DNA from: Deltaproteobacteria bacterium
GTDB taxonomy: Bacteria > Desulfobacterota > Desulfobulbia > Desulfobulbales > SURF-16
Assembly: GCA_029933005.1 (NCBI GenBank)
Contig: JAOZOY010000009.1
Location: 1-57,261 of the forward strand
Length of the DNA: 57,261 nucleotides
Direction of reading: 5' to 3'
The notes under the pieces were generated by a model. The model saw only the letters and a list, made by a program, of their open reading frames with translations. It was not told where the DNA came from and ran no database searches. How positions within the stretch are numbered: the first letter of the stretch is position 1; each line of letters starts with the position of its first letter. Positions 8,801 to 17,839 of this stretch are shown here, one piece after another. Both the position numbers and the translations under genes were made by a program.

Positions 8801-11800
8801 CTCTTGCCTCAACCTCTCCGAGTAGCCGTTTGTAGTCCGTGTGGGCTTTTTCCATCAACGCTATTGGATCGTTTAGTTTTTCTTCCAGCCCATCAGTAAC
8901 TAGAGACATCTTTTTATCCATTATGTCACTATACTCTGGGGTACCAACAGCCTTAACAAGTAGGTCGTTAAAACGTTCCACTTGCTTATCGAATGACTTC
9001 GCTTTCTTTTTGTATTTTATTAATTCAAAATCAGCGCTACCGCCTTTTGCAAACCCTTCAATGTCTTGAATTGCGTGCTGTATCTCATGAATAAGTGTTT
9101 CATTTTTTTGTTTGTTTAGTGGATTTATCTCTATGCGGGCTTGATTGAAATCGTCACCACGGATATATTGCCCATTATTTTTACCAAGATTCTTTACGGA
9201 AATTTCGATATCTTTTAACTGTGGATATGCCTCAAATAATTCTTTGTGCTTTATAAATTTAGCAAGTGCGCCTATCCTTCCTTCGAGAAGTTCAGTCTTG
9301 AATTCCATATGGCTATCATCAATCTCATATCGCCACTTGTTGTCCTTCGCTTTTTTCCAGCCCGTTTCCTGCCAGATAGTATCGGCATCTTCACCGGATT
9401 TTCTAAGTTCAATTGCTTCTTGTAATTTTGACTCATCAACGGTTAACGATTTCTTTCCAGCGTATGAGTGACGGATATTAGGATCTGTCTTGCTCCAGGT
9501 GCCACGGTTGAAAATACTTTTAACAGATTCAGGCCTAAGAGAAATATATACAGTGTGTGCTGTTCCCCCAGTTATCGTACCACCACGAGTGATTATTCCG
9601 TCATAACCAAGGGACAACGCCGCCTCTCTAAATTCATCAGTCACATAGACAACAGCATCAGGGTCAGTCTGAAATCTTTGGTCTTTAATCGAGTCCAGTG
9701 TCGCATCTGTCCCGAGAATAGTTTCAAGTTCTTTTATTGTTTCGTTTGAAATATTATTTGAATCTATCGGTTTCTGCATGGAAACATACACAGGTGTGAC
9801 TGCCGATTTAGACATATAGGGGTCGTCATAAGTTACTTTATCAAAAACTCCTGTTTGTTCTAAAAACCAGACAAATTCTTCAGATGGATATAATGCTGCT
9901 GATTCTATTAATGTTGTGTATGCAGCGTCTATAACATTCCCATGTGCTGCTTTTTTTTCTCTATTATAGATGTATTCAGGAATAGAGGTGTTTTCACTAT
10001 TTATTTCTTTTTCGTAAGTGTCTTCATTCTCCCCAAACGTAAGTACAGCATTGTCTATTGCTTGCCTATCTTTCACAGACAAATGACCACGCACTTTGTT
10101 TAACGGAACAGTGTTACCATTAATATCTACTGAGATATAGTTTCTAGAATCATAATGCTCATCAGGTACATATGGTTTGTTTTCTGCATAGCTAGAGGCT
10201 ATTTCTGGATCGTCGGTAAAGAAAATTCCACCGGAGCCACCTTCATCTCCAGTGATAATGTCAAACGTATCACCAACATCATTTATACGAAAGTCACCTC
10301 TATACAAGACTTTTGGCACACCACCAGCCTCGCCCGATTCCGTAACAACGCTCTCCCCAAACCATTCCTTAAACGCAGCCATGCCCTTTATCTTCTCGGT
10401 AGCTTTGCTTAAACTCATCATAGCGGGTTGTGCAAACTCCCTAATCCCAACCAACAAAGAACCCTTGTTGGTTGCCTTTGCCTGTTGGGCCAAATAACCC
10501 TTAGCCATTTCTACGATATCAGAAGGTTGTAAGATTGAAGCAGGCATACCCATCTTCACAAGCGCTCTGCGGATGTAACCCATGATACGTTTGTATAACG
10601 GCAAATTTTGACCGGCTTCACTTGTGAGGAAATAAGCAATTTCCTCTTCGGCTTTTACGTTACCTGGGGTGTCTTTCGGTACCCGCAATTTTGCTGCACG
10701 AATAGCCTTGCCAGTAGGTGTGTCGTTCTTTGAGTGACGTTCAAATGATTTTACCAGCCTATCCCATTGTTTTCCATGGAAGGCGTCTCTTAGAAACGTA
10801 TGGCCGACTTCGTGAAGGAGTGTAGAATATGCTTCGCCTTTTTTTATAGCTCCGTCGATCATTACTATCTTTTGCTTGCCTGTTGCCGGGTCGAGATATG
10901 TGAACGCTTCTATCTGGCCTGTTTCTTTGGAGAATTTGGCTTCGATGTTGTCAGTATATATATCAACAACAATACCGTCTGAAATAATATCCTCCATTTC
11001 TTCAAAACCTGAACCAGTTCTAAACCCTTCAACAATTACAATTTGTTCGTTTTCATTTTGGTGGTAATTTGATATTAATTTAATTGCTCTGTCTATACTT
11101 TTCTGATTGTTTTCTATTCCGATAACGCTAACGCCGTCCCTTTCTTCGTCGCTAGGGGTTTCCTCGGTCCAAACATAAGAGTTTGTTTTTATATCATCAC
11201 CAATATTTAGCACGCTCGGAGGAAACAATTGATACTCGTTTATTGATTTGTCGCTTGCGAACTTAGTTGGGTCGGTATGCACTCGGATACCTAAATCGTG
11301 GGCAGGGTCGATTTTATCAAATGCTTTTTTTATTGCATTTTTAGCCCATTTTTCAAGCTCATGCTTCTTTTTATTTGCCCCTTTACTTCTCTTCCCACCA
11401 CCAACACGCTCAAGAAGTTTCATTGCAGAGTCATAATCCATCACACTCAACAATCCGCGCCTGATCAATCTATCATAGCCGCGTCCTATGGCTGCGCGTA
11501 GTTCTTTGGCAATGTTGGCTGGATTCTTTGGGGCTTGGTGGGTGGTGGGTTTAGAAAAAAGCGTATCTTGACCTTGACGAGAAAGCATATCTCGAAGTTT
11601 TATTACAGCGGCCTTTCTTGCTTCTTCGTCTCGCGACTCTCCATAAATTCTATATTTAATGCCATGTTTTTTTAGAATCTCTTTTGTTTTCTTGCTTGTT
11701 TTGTTTGGTATCACTGCACCTGAAAACTCATCAAGAGAGACTACCCTTTGAGGTATTGACTCGAAGTAGGGCACAGGTGCTTGAACCATGGCACTTATTG

Positions 11801-14800
11801 CATCCAACCCTTCGTCTAGTACGTAGTCTGGTACGTTTTTAAAATCTAACCGACTAAGGGCAAGTCTAAGTGAACGACGATTGCCACCATTGTTGGCTGC
11901 AGACACTAATGCTTTCATTGAGTCATCTAAGGATGTCCATGTGTCATACTTTCCGTATTTTATGACGCTATCTCTATATTTTTCCTGTATTTTCTCTGTT
12001 GCCTTACGTGCTTCTTTTACTGTTTTTTTATCTGTTATATCGCTTTTTGCTTTTACCCTTAATTTTTCAAGATTTTTAAACCTGTGAGCCATTTGTGCTC
12101 TTGATTTTCCAGCACTTTGGGTTAATGTTTTTTCCGCACCAGCATTGGTTTGGTTTATCATTTTCTGTGCAATATTTTCTATTGAGTATATTTCACGACG
12201 ACCAGACAATTTTATAAATGGCTCACCAAAAGAATCATCAACCATTTCTTGTGCCCATGATTTAAACTCAGATTCTTTCCCTTTTAGTCTCTTGTCCAAT
12301 CGTTCCGAAAGCGCAATCCAGTCAGGCTCAGTCTGCCCTCTCTTCCACCAATTATCTGACATATTGTTATAGACGCTGAAATGCAGATTGCCGTCTTCAT
12401 CAAAAATGTTTTTAGATCGTTTGTCTATTATGATGCTTTTTATGTCTTCTTCGTTATTACCATATTTTGCGTTTACTTCCGCGGTCAATACATTTGCGAC
12501 TATATCGCGCAACTCTTTTAATGCTTCTTCGTCTTTACGCAATTCAAGCCTTTCACTTACCGCTTGATATTTGTTGTCAAGCTCATGCAGCCCCCTGCTC
12601 ACCTCTTTAGGCCAAGTATAAACAGCCTTTCCGTATTTTTCTTCATTCTTCTTTCTGAAATTATCTAATTCTTTTCTAGGTACAGATAACAATTTCTTAT
12701 TTCTTTTCTTTCTATCTTTAAAGAAGTTCTGCACTTCGTCTGATCTAACAAAAGAAGAAAATATACCTAAGTTCTTATCTCTTGTTGGTACTCTAAAACT
12801 CTTCGCCCCCTTTTCTTCAATGAGAAATTTTGCCTTAGCTATGTTTGATCGTAATAATGTCTCAAGAACACGCCCATAATTTGCGTGACGCTGATATTCT
12901 TCAATCTGATGCCAAATGCTTTGTCCATATTTGTCATACGGCCTCAAAGCATCATTGATCAATTCTGCTCTCTTACCTCTAGGTCGTGCATATTCCGGTT
13001 CTGGGAAAGTCGCAGTATAAGCATCAGCATCAAAAACAGGATTAGTCGTTGGGTCGCCAAGAGATTTTCCACCTATTAGGGTGATTTCACCATACCCTTC
13101 CATGGCCATATCGTCTTTAACCACGGCTATTGAAGGCACAGGCATACCGCCCATTTCATCAGCGAAAATAAGATTTTCTTCTGTCAAAGAATGAAGTGCC
13201 GATAATCTTGGTTGACCGTCATCTCCTTTACTAAACTTAACACCACCCTCGTTCGTCCCAACAACCCCAACATACCCGCCATCCACTTGCTTGACCACAT
13301 AGTCGGTGATACCACGGCGTTTGGCATTTGCTTTCAGTGAGCGCTCGGACTTGAAGGGTTGGCCTGATTTTGTTGTTATTTGTTTTTTTGGTACAGGTGG
13401 CTGCTGTTTTGGCTTGCCGATAACAGATGATTCTGGTATTTTTTTAGTAGTAGGTGGAACTGCGTCAACATTTTCACCCTTTTTATCCATAATGTCACTC
13501 GAGGTAACACTATGAACGTTCTTTGTTTCCACTGTGGTCGGAGTTTCTTCAAAAAGTCTAGTACTATTTCCACTAGAAACTTTTGTAATTGGAAGTGTTA
13601 CTCTTTCAATAAGTTCATTAACTCTAACGTTTTTTGTGTTTGCGCTACGTGTGGAGACACGTTTTCTTTGCCCCTTGGCCAGTTCAGAAGAATCAGTACC
13701 TTCTATTGCTCCAAGGCTTGCTTTGTTAACAGGCTTTCCGTTCGAAAGTATAAAACTATTACCGTTAACGGTAGAAGAGACTACCTTCACAGAGTCATTT
13801 GGGAGGAGTTTTATGGGAAAAAGATCCCCAGTGGTTTTGTTGTGCATCATATTGATTTTGATGCCGCCAATAACAACATCAACAATCTCATTTTGGTGAC
13901 CAGATCCCAACATGCTCTTATTCACAACAGAGCCTATGTTAACACGGGGCGTGTCGTTAGGCTTTATGCCAGTGGACTTCCGTTGCTTCTTATTAGTAAG
14001 ATCTTTAGAATTTCCTATGAACGAGCCGTTGACATCATTACTGACGGAGGGCTTATTATCAGTAGGAGTGGCAGTGGACAAAGAACCCACAGGCTTAACA
14101 GATGTGCCATTAGAGAACTTCGAATCGAGGGTTGTACTTATGTTGAGATCGCTATCCTTACCGGACACAACAAGGATTCTATTGGAAGATTTATCAGGCA
14201 TATCGGTTTGTGAATACTTCGCCTTGAAAAGATTGGATTTTTGAATAGAACTAAGAGAATTCATTTCCTCAATTTCTTTATCGGAAAAAGAATATCTTCC
14301 AGAAAGCACACCTTCAATAAGTGTCTCCATGTCCTCCGCACTTTGCTCAGTCACGGGGGCCAATCTATGAGCATCCTCTGCCCGGTCAAATTCATCCTTC
14401 TCTTGCTGCTGTAAATCGGCAACTGCATCTTTTTTCAGGCCGGTATTGCTCCATGCGTCCACAAGTTCATTGGCGCTGGAATACCCCAACTGCGTGGCCA
14501 TGTCGTCGATGCCTTGCCCGTTCTTGGTGAATAGCCCGACTTTTGAAAGCTCTTTGATCGTGTCTGGGGAGAACATTTGTTTTGCTGCTTCAACGGAGAT
14601 ACCACCCATCTTTTTAGCTTCCTCCATTGCTTGGCGGTGTGGGTCTTCGTCGGCTAATTCTTTAGCTTGTTTTGTTGGCTGGAATTCTGGTTGTGGGGCG
14701 GGGGCCGCTTCACCTTTTTTTAAATCAAGCCAGGCCTGATACTCTTCGTCTGTTTGGTCAAGGACATCAGTATCAACACCTTTTGTAGCGAGAAATTCTT

Positions 14801-16406
14801 TGCGTTTTTTAGCTTCCTGCTTAACTATAAGCGCTTGCTGTTTTGCTTCTTTGGCTTTGTCCTTTGATTCTTTCAGTAACTCATCACGAAATAAAGATTC
14901 ATCTTCGGTTAAGGCTTCGCCACGAATCATTTTTTCAGTTAAATCGTTCTCGCGGGTGTCCCTTGCTTGCTGTTCGGCCTTATTAATAGTCCTTCTTCGC
15001 TCTACTCTGCCTTCATCTTGATCTTGTACGGTTTGTGCTGTGTCACCTATCTGACCAAGCAAATCATCAGCGGCTTGCTGTTCTTCTCCTGAGAAATAGC
15101 CTTCTGTTCGTAACACTTGATCTTGCCATTGTAGATTCTTTGCTGTGGTTCTTGCTACTTCTTCTGGTGACATTTCAGGCTGTGGGACATTCTTTTCTTT
15201 ATTGTATGTGGTAGCTGCGTCTTGTTGCTCCTGCCATGGGTCTTTTTCTTGTGTTGGCTTGCCTGTTTGTTTTGTGTTTCTAGCTTGTTCAAGTACATTA
15301 TTTGCGCCACTAAGAGCATCACCAGCACCAACCACTGCTTTTTCAGATGGCTTTAATAGATTACGGGCACCTTCGTATACAACCTTAGGCCCACCCATCA
15401 TTCCACCAAGCGCTAATACTGATGGAGCTACTTCGTATGCCGCTTCTTTTACATCTTCAAGATTAAGCGGATCTCTTATCCGGCCACCCATCCCGACGCG
15501 ATTCTCTACGTTTCCTTGTAAAACTGCTGTCTCTGCTTCACCACCAAGTTCAAGCCCCAAAAATGCGGCCATTCCTGTTATAGCTTTTGTTGCAAGGTTG
15601 CCGCCTTTTATCTTACTGAGTATTCCTAGTTGGATAGCATTTGACACACCTTCTATTCCACCTTCTGCAAGTTTGTGTTTTTTTGCTTCTTCAACAAATG
15701 ATTCAGTTTTATATTCTGCAAACTCTGCGTCTGTTAATTTTCGCCCTGCTTTGTTGTTGAGAAAGTTTCGGTATTGACCAATAAAAGCATGTTCGTCTAT
15801 TTCTGCACCAGCCACGCCACCAGAAATAATACTAGCCAAACCACCAGCGATAGCACCGTAGACACCACCCCTTGAGCCACGAATAGCACCTGGAATAATA
15901 GTAGCGCCCATTGACAGCAGAGAAGGGCCAGCAGATCCATAGCCCTCTCTGAAGTCACCACGATTAAAGTCGGTGAACGGAAGTATGCGCTGATGTGATC
16001 CTGGTTGTTCCTGAAATTCTTGTTGTGATTGCTCCCTGCTTTTTATAAACGGGTCGAGTAAGCCACCTGATGTATATGGGTCGTCAATTAAACGAGCACC
16101 AGCACCAAGGACATCAAGTCCAACTTTTTTGGGATTCATTCCAGTGGCAAGGTCACTTACAGCGCCAAAGAAATTCACATCTGGCTTTATTCGTTTAACC
16201 CTGTCTTCACCGTAATCTTGCTGCAGAGCTAACTGGTCTTGTTCTGGAAGTTTGTGATAGCGTTCATCATTGATAATCTCAGACCATTCCTGGTCTTTAA
16301 TTTTCGGAGTGTAGAAATCAGCAAGCTCCTGTTTTGTATCATTGCTTGCTGATTGATAGGCGGGGTCTAACAGTGCTTCTTTATACTCTTTGGCATAATT
16401 TATCAT
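5823..16406 (-). CDS. Giant ejection/virion multidomain protein (DarB-like size class)
   Basis: This 3,527-residue protein is the last gene of the late operon. Visible from the N-terminus: Gly/Ala-rich hydrophobic segments near 170-220 and 275-350, a Gln/Glu-rich coiled coil at about 370-560, and a low-complexity Ser/Asn/Lys stretch at 732-965 that is encoded opposite the HNH gene. A metallopeptidase-like motif LLHEVGHTF follows (H1865, E1866, H1869). An ADP-ribosyltransferase-like module spans about 2035-2300 (VLYRGDF, GGIFFTDDPEIASSY, YDGIITRGG, HTVYISLRPESVKSIFN). A second zincin motif is LIHEIQHAI (H2440, E2441, H2444), and the C-terminus is long and helical, with a hydrophobic stretch near 3,230-3,300. 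Such giants are carried in virions of many podoviruses and siphoviruses and enter the host with the DNA. Which activities are used here is inference. Confidence 0.85.
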   Translation of the reverse strand: MINYAKEYKEALLDPAYQSASNDTKQELADFYTPKIKDQEWSEIINDERYHKLPEQDQLALQQDYGEDRVKRIKPDVNFFGAVSDLATGMNPKKVGLDVLGAGARLIDDPYTSGGLLDPFIKSREQSQQEFQEQPGSHQRILPFTDFNRGDFREGYGSAGPSLLSMGATIIPGAIRGSRGGVYGAIAGGLASIISGGVAGAEIDEHAFIGQYRNFLNNKAGRKLTDAEFAEYKTESFVEEAKKHKLAEGGIEGVSNAIQLGILSKIKGGNLATKAITGMAAFLGLELGGEAETAVLQGNVENRVGMGGRIRDPLNLEDVKEAAYEVAPSVLALGGMMGGPKVVYEGARNLLKPSEKAVVGAGDALSGANNVLEQARNTKQTGKPTQEKDPWQEQQDAATTYNKEKNVPQPEMSPEEVARTTAKNLQWQDQVLRTEGYFSGEEQQAADDLLGQIGDTAQTVQDQDEGRVERRRTINKAEQQARDTRENDLTEKMIRGEALTEDESLFRDELLKESKDKAKEAKQQALIVKQEAKKRKEFLATKGVDTDVLDQTDEEYQAWLDLKKGEAAPAPQPEFQPTKQAKELADEDPHRQAMEEAKKMGGISVEAAKQMFSPDTIKELSKVGLFTKNGQGIDDMATQLGYSSANELVDAWSNTGLKKDAVADLQQQEKDEFDRAEDAHRLAPVTEQSAEDMETLIEGVLSGRYSFSDKEIEEMNSLSSIQKSNLFKAKYSQTDMPDKSSNRILVVSGKDSDLNISTTLDSKFSNGTSVKPVGSLSTATPTDNKPSVSNDVNGSFIGNSKDLTNKKQRKSTGIKPNDTPRVNIGSVVNKSMLGSGHQNEIVDVVIGGIKINMMHNKTTGDLFPIKLLPNDSVKVVSSTVNGNSFILSNGKPVNKASLGAIEGTDSSELAKGQRKRVSTRSANTKNVRVNELIERVTLPITKVSSGNSTRLFEETPTTVETKNVHSVTSSDIMDKKGENVDAVPPTTKKIPESSVIGKPKQQPPVPKKQITTKSGQPFKSERSLKANAKRRGITDYVVKQVDGGYVGVVGTNEGGVKFSKGDDGQPRLSALHSLTEENLIFADEMGGMPVPSIAVVKDDMAMEGYGEITLIGGKSLGDPTTNPVFDADAYTATFPEPEYARPRGKRAELINDALRPYDKYGQSIWHQIEEYQRHANYGRVLETLLRSNIAKAKFLIEEKGAKSFRVPTRDKNLGIFSSFVRSDEVQNFFKDRKKRNKKLLSVPRKELDNFRKKNEEKYGKAVYTWPKEVSRGLHELDNKYQAVSERLELRKDEEALKELRDIVANVLTAEVNAKYGNNEEDIKSIIIDKRSKNIFDEDGNLHFSVYNNMSDNWWKRGQTEPDWIALSERLDKRLKGKESEFKSWAQEMVDDSFGEPFIKLSGRREIYSIENIAQKMINQTNAGAEKTLTQSAGKSRAQMAHRFKNLEKLRVKAKSDITDKKTVKEARKATEKIQEKYRDSVIKYGKYDTWTSLDDSMKALVSAANNGGNRRSLRLALSRLDFKNVPDYVLDEGLDAISAMVQAPVPYFESIPQRVVSLDEFSGAVIPNKTSKKTKEILKKHGIKYRIYGESRDEEARKAAVIKLRDMLSRQGQDTLFSKPTTHQAPKNPANIAKELRAAIGRGYDRLIRRGLLSVMDYDSAMKLLERVGGGKRSKGANKKKHELEKWAKNAIKKAFDKIDPAHDLGIRVHTDPTKFASDKSINEYQLFPPSVLNIGDDIKTNSYVWTEETPSDEERDGVSVIGIENNQKSIDRAIKLISNYHQNENEQIVIVEGFRTGSGFEEMEDIISDGIVVDIYTDNIEAKFSKETGQIEAFTYLDPATGKQKIVMIDGAIKKGEAYSTLLHEVGHTFLRDAFHGKQWDRLVKSFERHSKNDTPTGKAIRAAKLRVPKDTPGNVKAEEEIAYFLTSEAGQNLPLYKRIMGYIRRALVKMGMPASILQPSDIVEMAKGYLAQQAKATNKGSLLVGIREFAQPAMMSLSKATEKIKGMAAFKEWFGESVVTESGEAGGVPKVLYRGDFRINDVGDTFDIITGDEGGSGGIFFTDDPEIASSYAENKPYVPDEHYDSRNYISVDINGNTVPLNKVRGHLSVKDRQAIDNAVLTFGENEDTYEKEINSENTSIPEYIYNREKKAAHGNVIDAAYTTLIESAALYPSEEFVWFLEQTGVFDKVTYDDPYMSKSAVTPVYVSMQKPIDSNNISNETIKELETILGTDATLDSIKDQRFQTDPDAVVYVTDEFREAALSLGYDGIITRGGTITGGTAHTVYISLRPESVKSIFNRGTWSKTDPNIRHSYAGKKSLTVDESKLQEAIELRKSGEDADTIWQETGWKKAKDNKWRYEIDDSHMEFKTELLEGRIGALAKFIKHKELFEAYPQLKDIEISVKNLGKNNGQYIRGDDFNQARIEINPLNKQKNETLIHEIQHAIQDIEGFAKGGSADFELIKYKKKAKSFDKQVERFNDLLVKAVGTPEYSDIMDKKMSLVTDGLEEKLNDPIALMEKAHTDYKRLLGEVEARDAATRKDLTPKQRRLMPPYVTEGIAEEDMIVRTGDGVMFSVSDTTEKLKEKVGKLFTDDLISAAEIQPQKTDIKVFEPWVSTPEYTLKKAPATARMLDAGLKKSELKTKNEDYILDGIDNNTGAAEYIAKHQSFAKSMTELEKKNPAEYKEANDYLLKVDRTGKAFRLKFKDNVYSVLDKEGKKLKDFDNSPDAVSFLMAAEAKHLLDNGMSGKAIDAVINSRVVLNRGFDVMARDYQKIIDSAAAMGMPEPSVKVEGEDGKTKTITLSEAIAMMGDLRGSYFPRQRERGGVVLKAIKGDKQIRKHFDLYITPGGKKIDFDTGMEIPANKLMEIARKGFNRMTPLGREMMKLQKQGYDMSVEKNVSMPESVFEATQLMTSINAIMEEGLSQAKTNEKLADAYSVLNNILTHSVADIFKARGGLSSRMKRTKSYWEGFETDMKIAVVMYAKGMAATSAKRETAQAITEALTGRDISFDKFKADGLGETYEEFLEFVKDRRLDPKQTPNLYKEAMSWTKEILRNDEQIDRIIGTMKGLAVLKFLGFRVSSAVVNMTNLAQAVPATMASHLDIPINKAMRQVTASLKVLHDYSKGNGSTLDKKIITDLKERGWDNPQFNHENAAVLRSKVGNRYSKFVDLSMAMFGKAEQINRGATIHAAYIQAKRQFPGLKHDALMKKAKSVSDRAHGVYGKETAPVWTRGSGNILRAGYTFKKFSHNYMLNMAEMIGRGKNKEAAYMLLSPAILAGGSASLATPVISGIISALGGGDDPTEEFYQWAEDNLGTDRIFRHGLAGAFGTNLTGSLQLNAPFPTTKDDIFGAPGSVIGDIGKGIKHATKGEGFKAAERLLPAGIGNVFKSIREYNEGATTNSYGPVFYGDEPLKATAADAFLRAISFNPSGLSGKREKQWSEKKIAMKYQDKRSAINSRIKKMLVQNDGRIDRGEWGSILGAIKKYNDIVRGLGRKDIRPIDARKALKRMVRNVNRAPRSERGRVM
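13512..14213 (+). CDS. HNH homing-endonuclease-like gene nested antisense in the giant gene
   Basis: This 233-residue protein carries two zinc-ribbon-like Cys sets (C5/C8/C25/C29 and C44/C47/C66/C70), then an HNH core RVIWEEFYG..IPSGFVVHHIDFDAANN..NNL.LVTRSQHALIH (H112, H113, N125, H134, H138), and a C-terminal helix-turn-helix-like tail (CTYVEIAILTGHNKDSIGRF). This is the layout of HNH_3-type phage endonucleases. GAGGTAACACT gives a good ribosome site before the ATG. The frame lies exactly codon-on-codon opposite residues 732-965 of the giant gene. In 233 codons there is no TTA, CTA or TCA, although Leu and Ser together account for about 35 codons, so the other strand has no stop. I consider it a real gene and a dual-coding region. 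Confidence 0.85.
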   Translation: MNVLCFHCGRSFFKKSSTISTRNFCNWKCYSFNKFINSNVFCVCATCGDTFSLPLGQFRRISTFYCSKACFVNRLSVRKYKTITVNGRRDYLHRVIWEEFYGKKIPSGFVVHHIDFDAANNNINNLILVTRSQHALIHNRAYVNTGRVVRLYASGLPLLLISKIFRISYERAVDIITDGGLIISRSGSGQRTHRLNRCAIRELRIEGCTYVEIAILTGHNKDSIGRFIRHIGL

Positions 16407-16418
16407 TAGATATCTTTA

Positions 16419-17240
16419 TCATCTTGAAAATGAGTTTTTTAGCTCTTGCTGTCTTTGTTTCGCGGCTGGTGTTAATCTAAATTCACTCTTTGTTTTATCC
16501 CATAGATTCTTTGCGCCTTCCTGAACACTGTCTCTAAATTCTGCACCAGGGACATCTCCGGTAGTACTTCCGGCATTTTCTATATCTTCTTGTTTCGCTG
16601 CTGGATACCATGAAAGCTTTTTCGTAGCAGTAAGCCGACTAAGCGCCCTATCAAGAGCATTTACGTTTTGTTCGTCTCCGGGGGGTGCAGATGGAGGCGG
16701 AGGCTGCCTCTGTATTTGTTGAGCAACCCCGCCAGAAACATTTCCATATTCTTCAGGGTACATTGCTGAATACCATTGCTCAAAATCAGGAGGCTGTTGA
16801 CCTTTCTTTTGTCCAAGCAAACCAAATAAATACCCATCATCAGCGCCGCTTTCAAAACCATTTTCTATCCAATCACGGTATTCATCACGCCTTGTACTTA
16901 TATCCGCACTATTGTTGCCGCCAGCAGCCCTAGCCGAAGCAATCTTTTCCCTACTTGTACGATTAGCGGCATCGTTTGACCTGTCATACTCCAACTGCTC
17001 AGTATCCGTCGCGGACTTCATCCTTGCAATTTCTTCACGTTGAGCAAACTCTTTTTGCTTCCAACGCTCCACAGATTCTGCTTTTAATCGTGCGACATTG
17101 GCTTCCCTGTTCTGACTAGCGGTTTCAATGGAATTGATCATCATCATGTTACCGATATTTGTCATTCCTTGCCCAAGGCCACCGAGCAGCCCATACGGTT
17201 GACCACTACGGCTTACACTTACTGCACCATAATTTGCCAT
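16419..17240 (-). CDS. Probable ejection/internal virion protein
   Basis: This 273-residue protein starts with a Gly-rich segment (RSGQPYGLLGGLGQGMTNIG), then a long Gln/Glu/Arg/Ala helix (residues 40-110) and a Pro/Gln-rich linker (QIQRQPPPPSAPPGDEQN). Its ATG overlaps the stop of the upstream gene by one base, and its stop precedes the giant gene by 12 bases. The series of Gly-rich plus coiled-coil proteins between 16419 and 21517 is in the position of P22 gp7/gp20/gp16, which are released with the DNA. The role is inferred from this position. Confidence 0.6.
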   Translation of the reverse strand: MANYGAVSVSRSGQPYGLLGGLGQGMTNIGNMMMINSIETASQNREANVARLKAESVERWKQKEFAQREEIARMKSATDTEQLEYDRSNDAANRTSREKIASARAAGGNNSADISTRRDEYRDWIENGFESGADDGYLFGLLGQKKGQQPPDFEQWYSAMYPEEYGNVSGGVAQQIQRQPPPPSAPPGDEQNVNALDRALSRLTATKKLSWYPAAKQEDIENAGSTTGDVPGAEFRDSVQEGAKNLWDKTKSEFRLTPAAKQRQQELKNSFSR

Positions 17241-17839
17241 TATTCAGACCTCCGAGCTTCTGCTTTTGCATACGGATCTTCATCTTGTTGGACATTGCCA
17301 GTGGGAATTCCCATCTGTTGTGCTGTCTCGTTTCCCTTGTCCCTTAATTTAGGCGGAATAAGTGGATCCACTTCTTTTTGTATTCTGATGGCTTCAGCGT
17401 TTCTTTCTTCTTTTGTTGGTTTTGCCATTACCTGTTCGTGTAAGAAAACAGTAAGAGCGGCTTCATATATCTTGGCCGTCTCTTTCCCTGACACGTTAGT
17501 ATCAAGAATTTGATTTGACAGGTCAACTATTTCTTGCGTGATTGTAAAGCCAAGTAACAATTTCACACTTTCTTCAAGTTGTATTTGTTGGCTAAGGATA
17601 TCAACAACCTTTAGAGACTCGGAAGCAATAGCTGTGCCTTTATCCTCTGCAGATGCAATGTTTTCAAGTATTCCTTCTGCTATACCTGGTTCCTGTCCGT
17701 TACCATGAATAACATTCAAAGAAACTGCCATGGCTTGTTCCATTTGCGGTCGCATTTCTTCCGGCAAACCGTCTACAACGCCCCTGTAATCTACAGGCCC
17801 ACCAAGTGCATTTTTTTTATCATATTTTTTCTTTGGCAT
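17240..17839 (-). CDS. Virion-associated helical protein, unknown
   Basis: This 199-residue charged protein is mostly helical (residues 25-150), with a disordered C-terminus (PYAKAEARRSE). The start overlaps the upstream gene by 20 bases (17820-17839). The ATG at 17839 is the first Met and is preceded by TAAGGAAAACA on its strand. It belongs to the ejection-protein block. No domain is recognised. Confidence 0.55.
   Translation of the reverse strand: MPKKKYDKKNALGGPVDYRGVVDGLPEEMRPQMEQAMAVSLNVIHGNGQEPGIAEGILENIASAEDKGTAIASESLKVVDILSQQIQLEESVKLLLGFTITQEIVDLSNQILDTNVSGKETAKIYEAALTVFLHEQVMAKPTKEERNAEAIRIQKEVDPLIPPKLRDKGNETAQQMGIPTGNVQQDEDPYAKAEARRSE

Noticed and set aside
13534..14244. Two further rightward frames overlapping the HNH gene
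   Set aside because: No motif, no ribosome site; they follow from the stop-poor composition caused by the two coding frames.
15145..15777. 210-residue rightward frame opposite the N-terminal part of the giant gene
   Set aside because: Ser/Ala/Phe-rich shadow translation with no family pattern, unlike the HNH frame.
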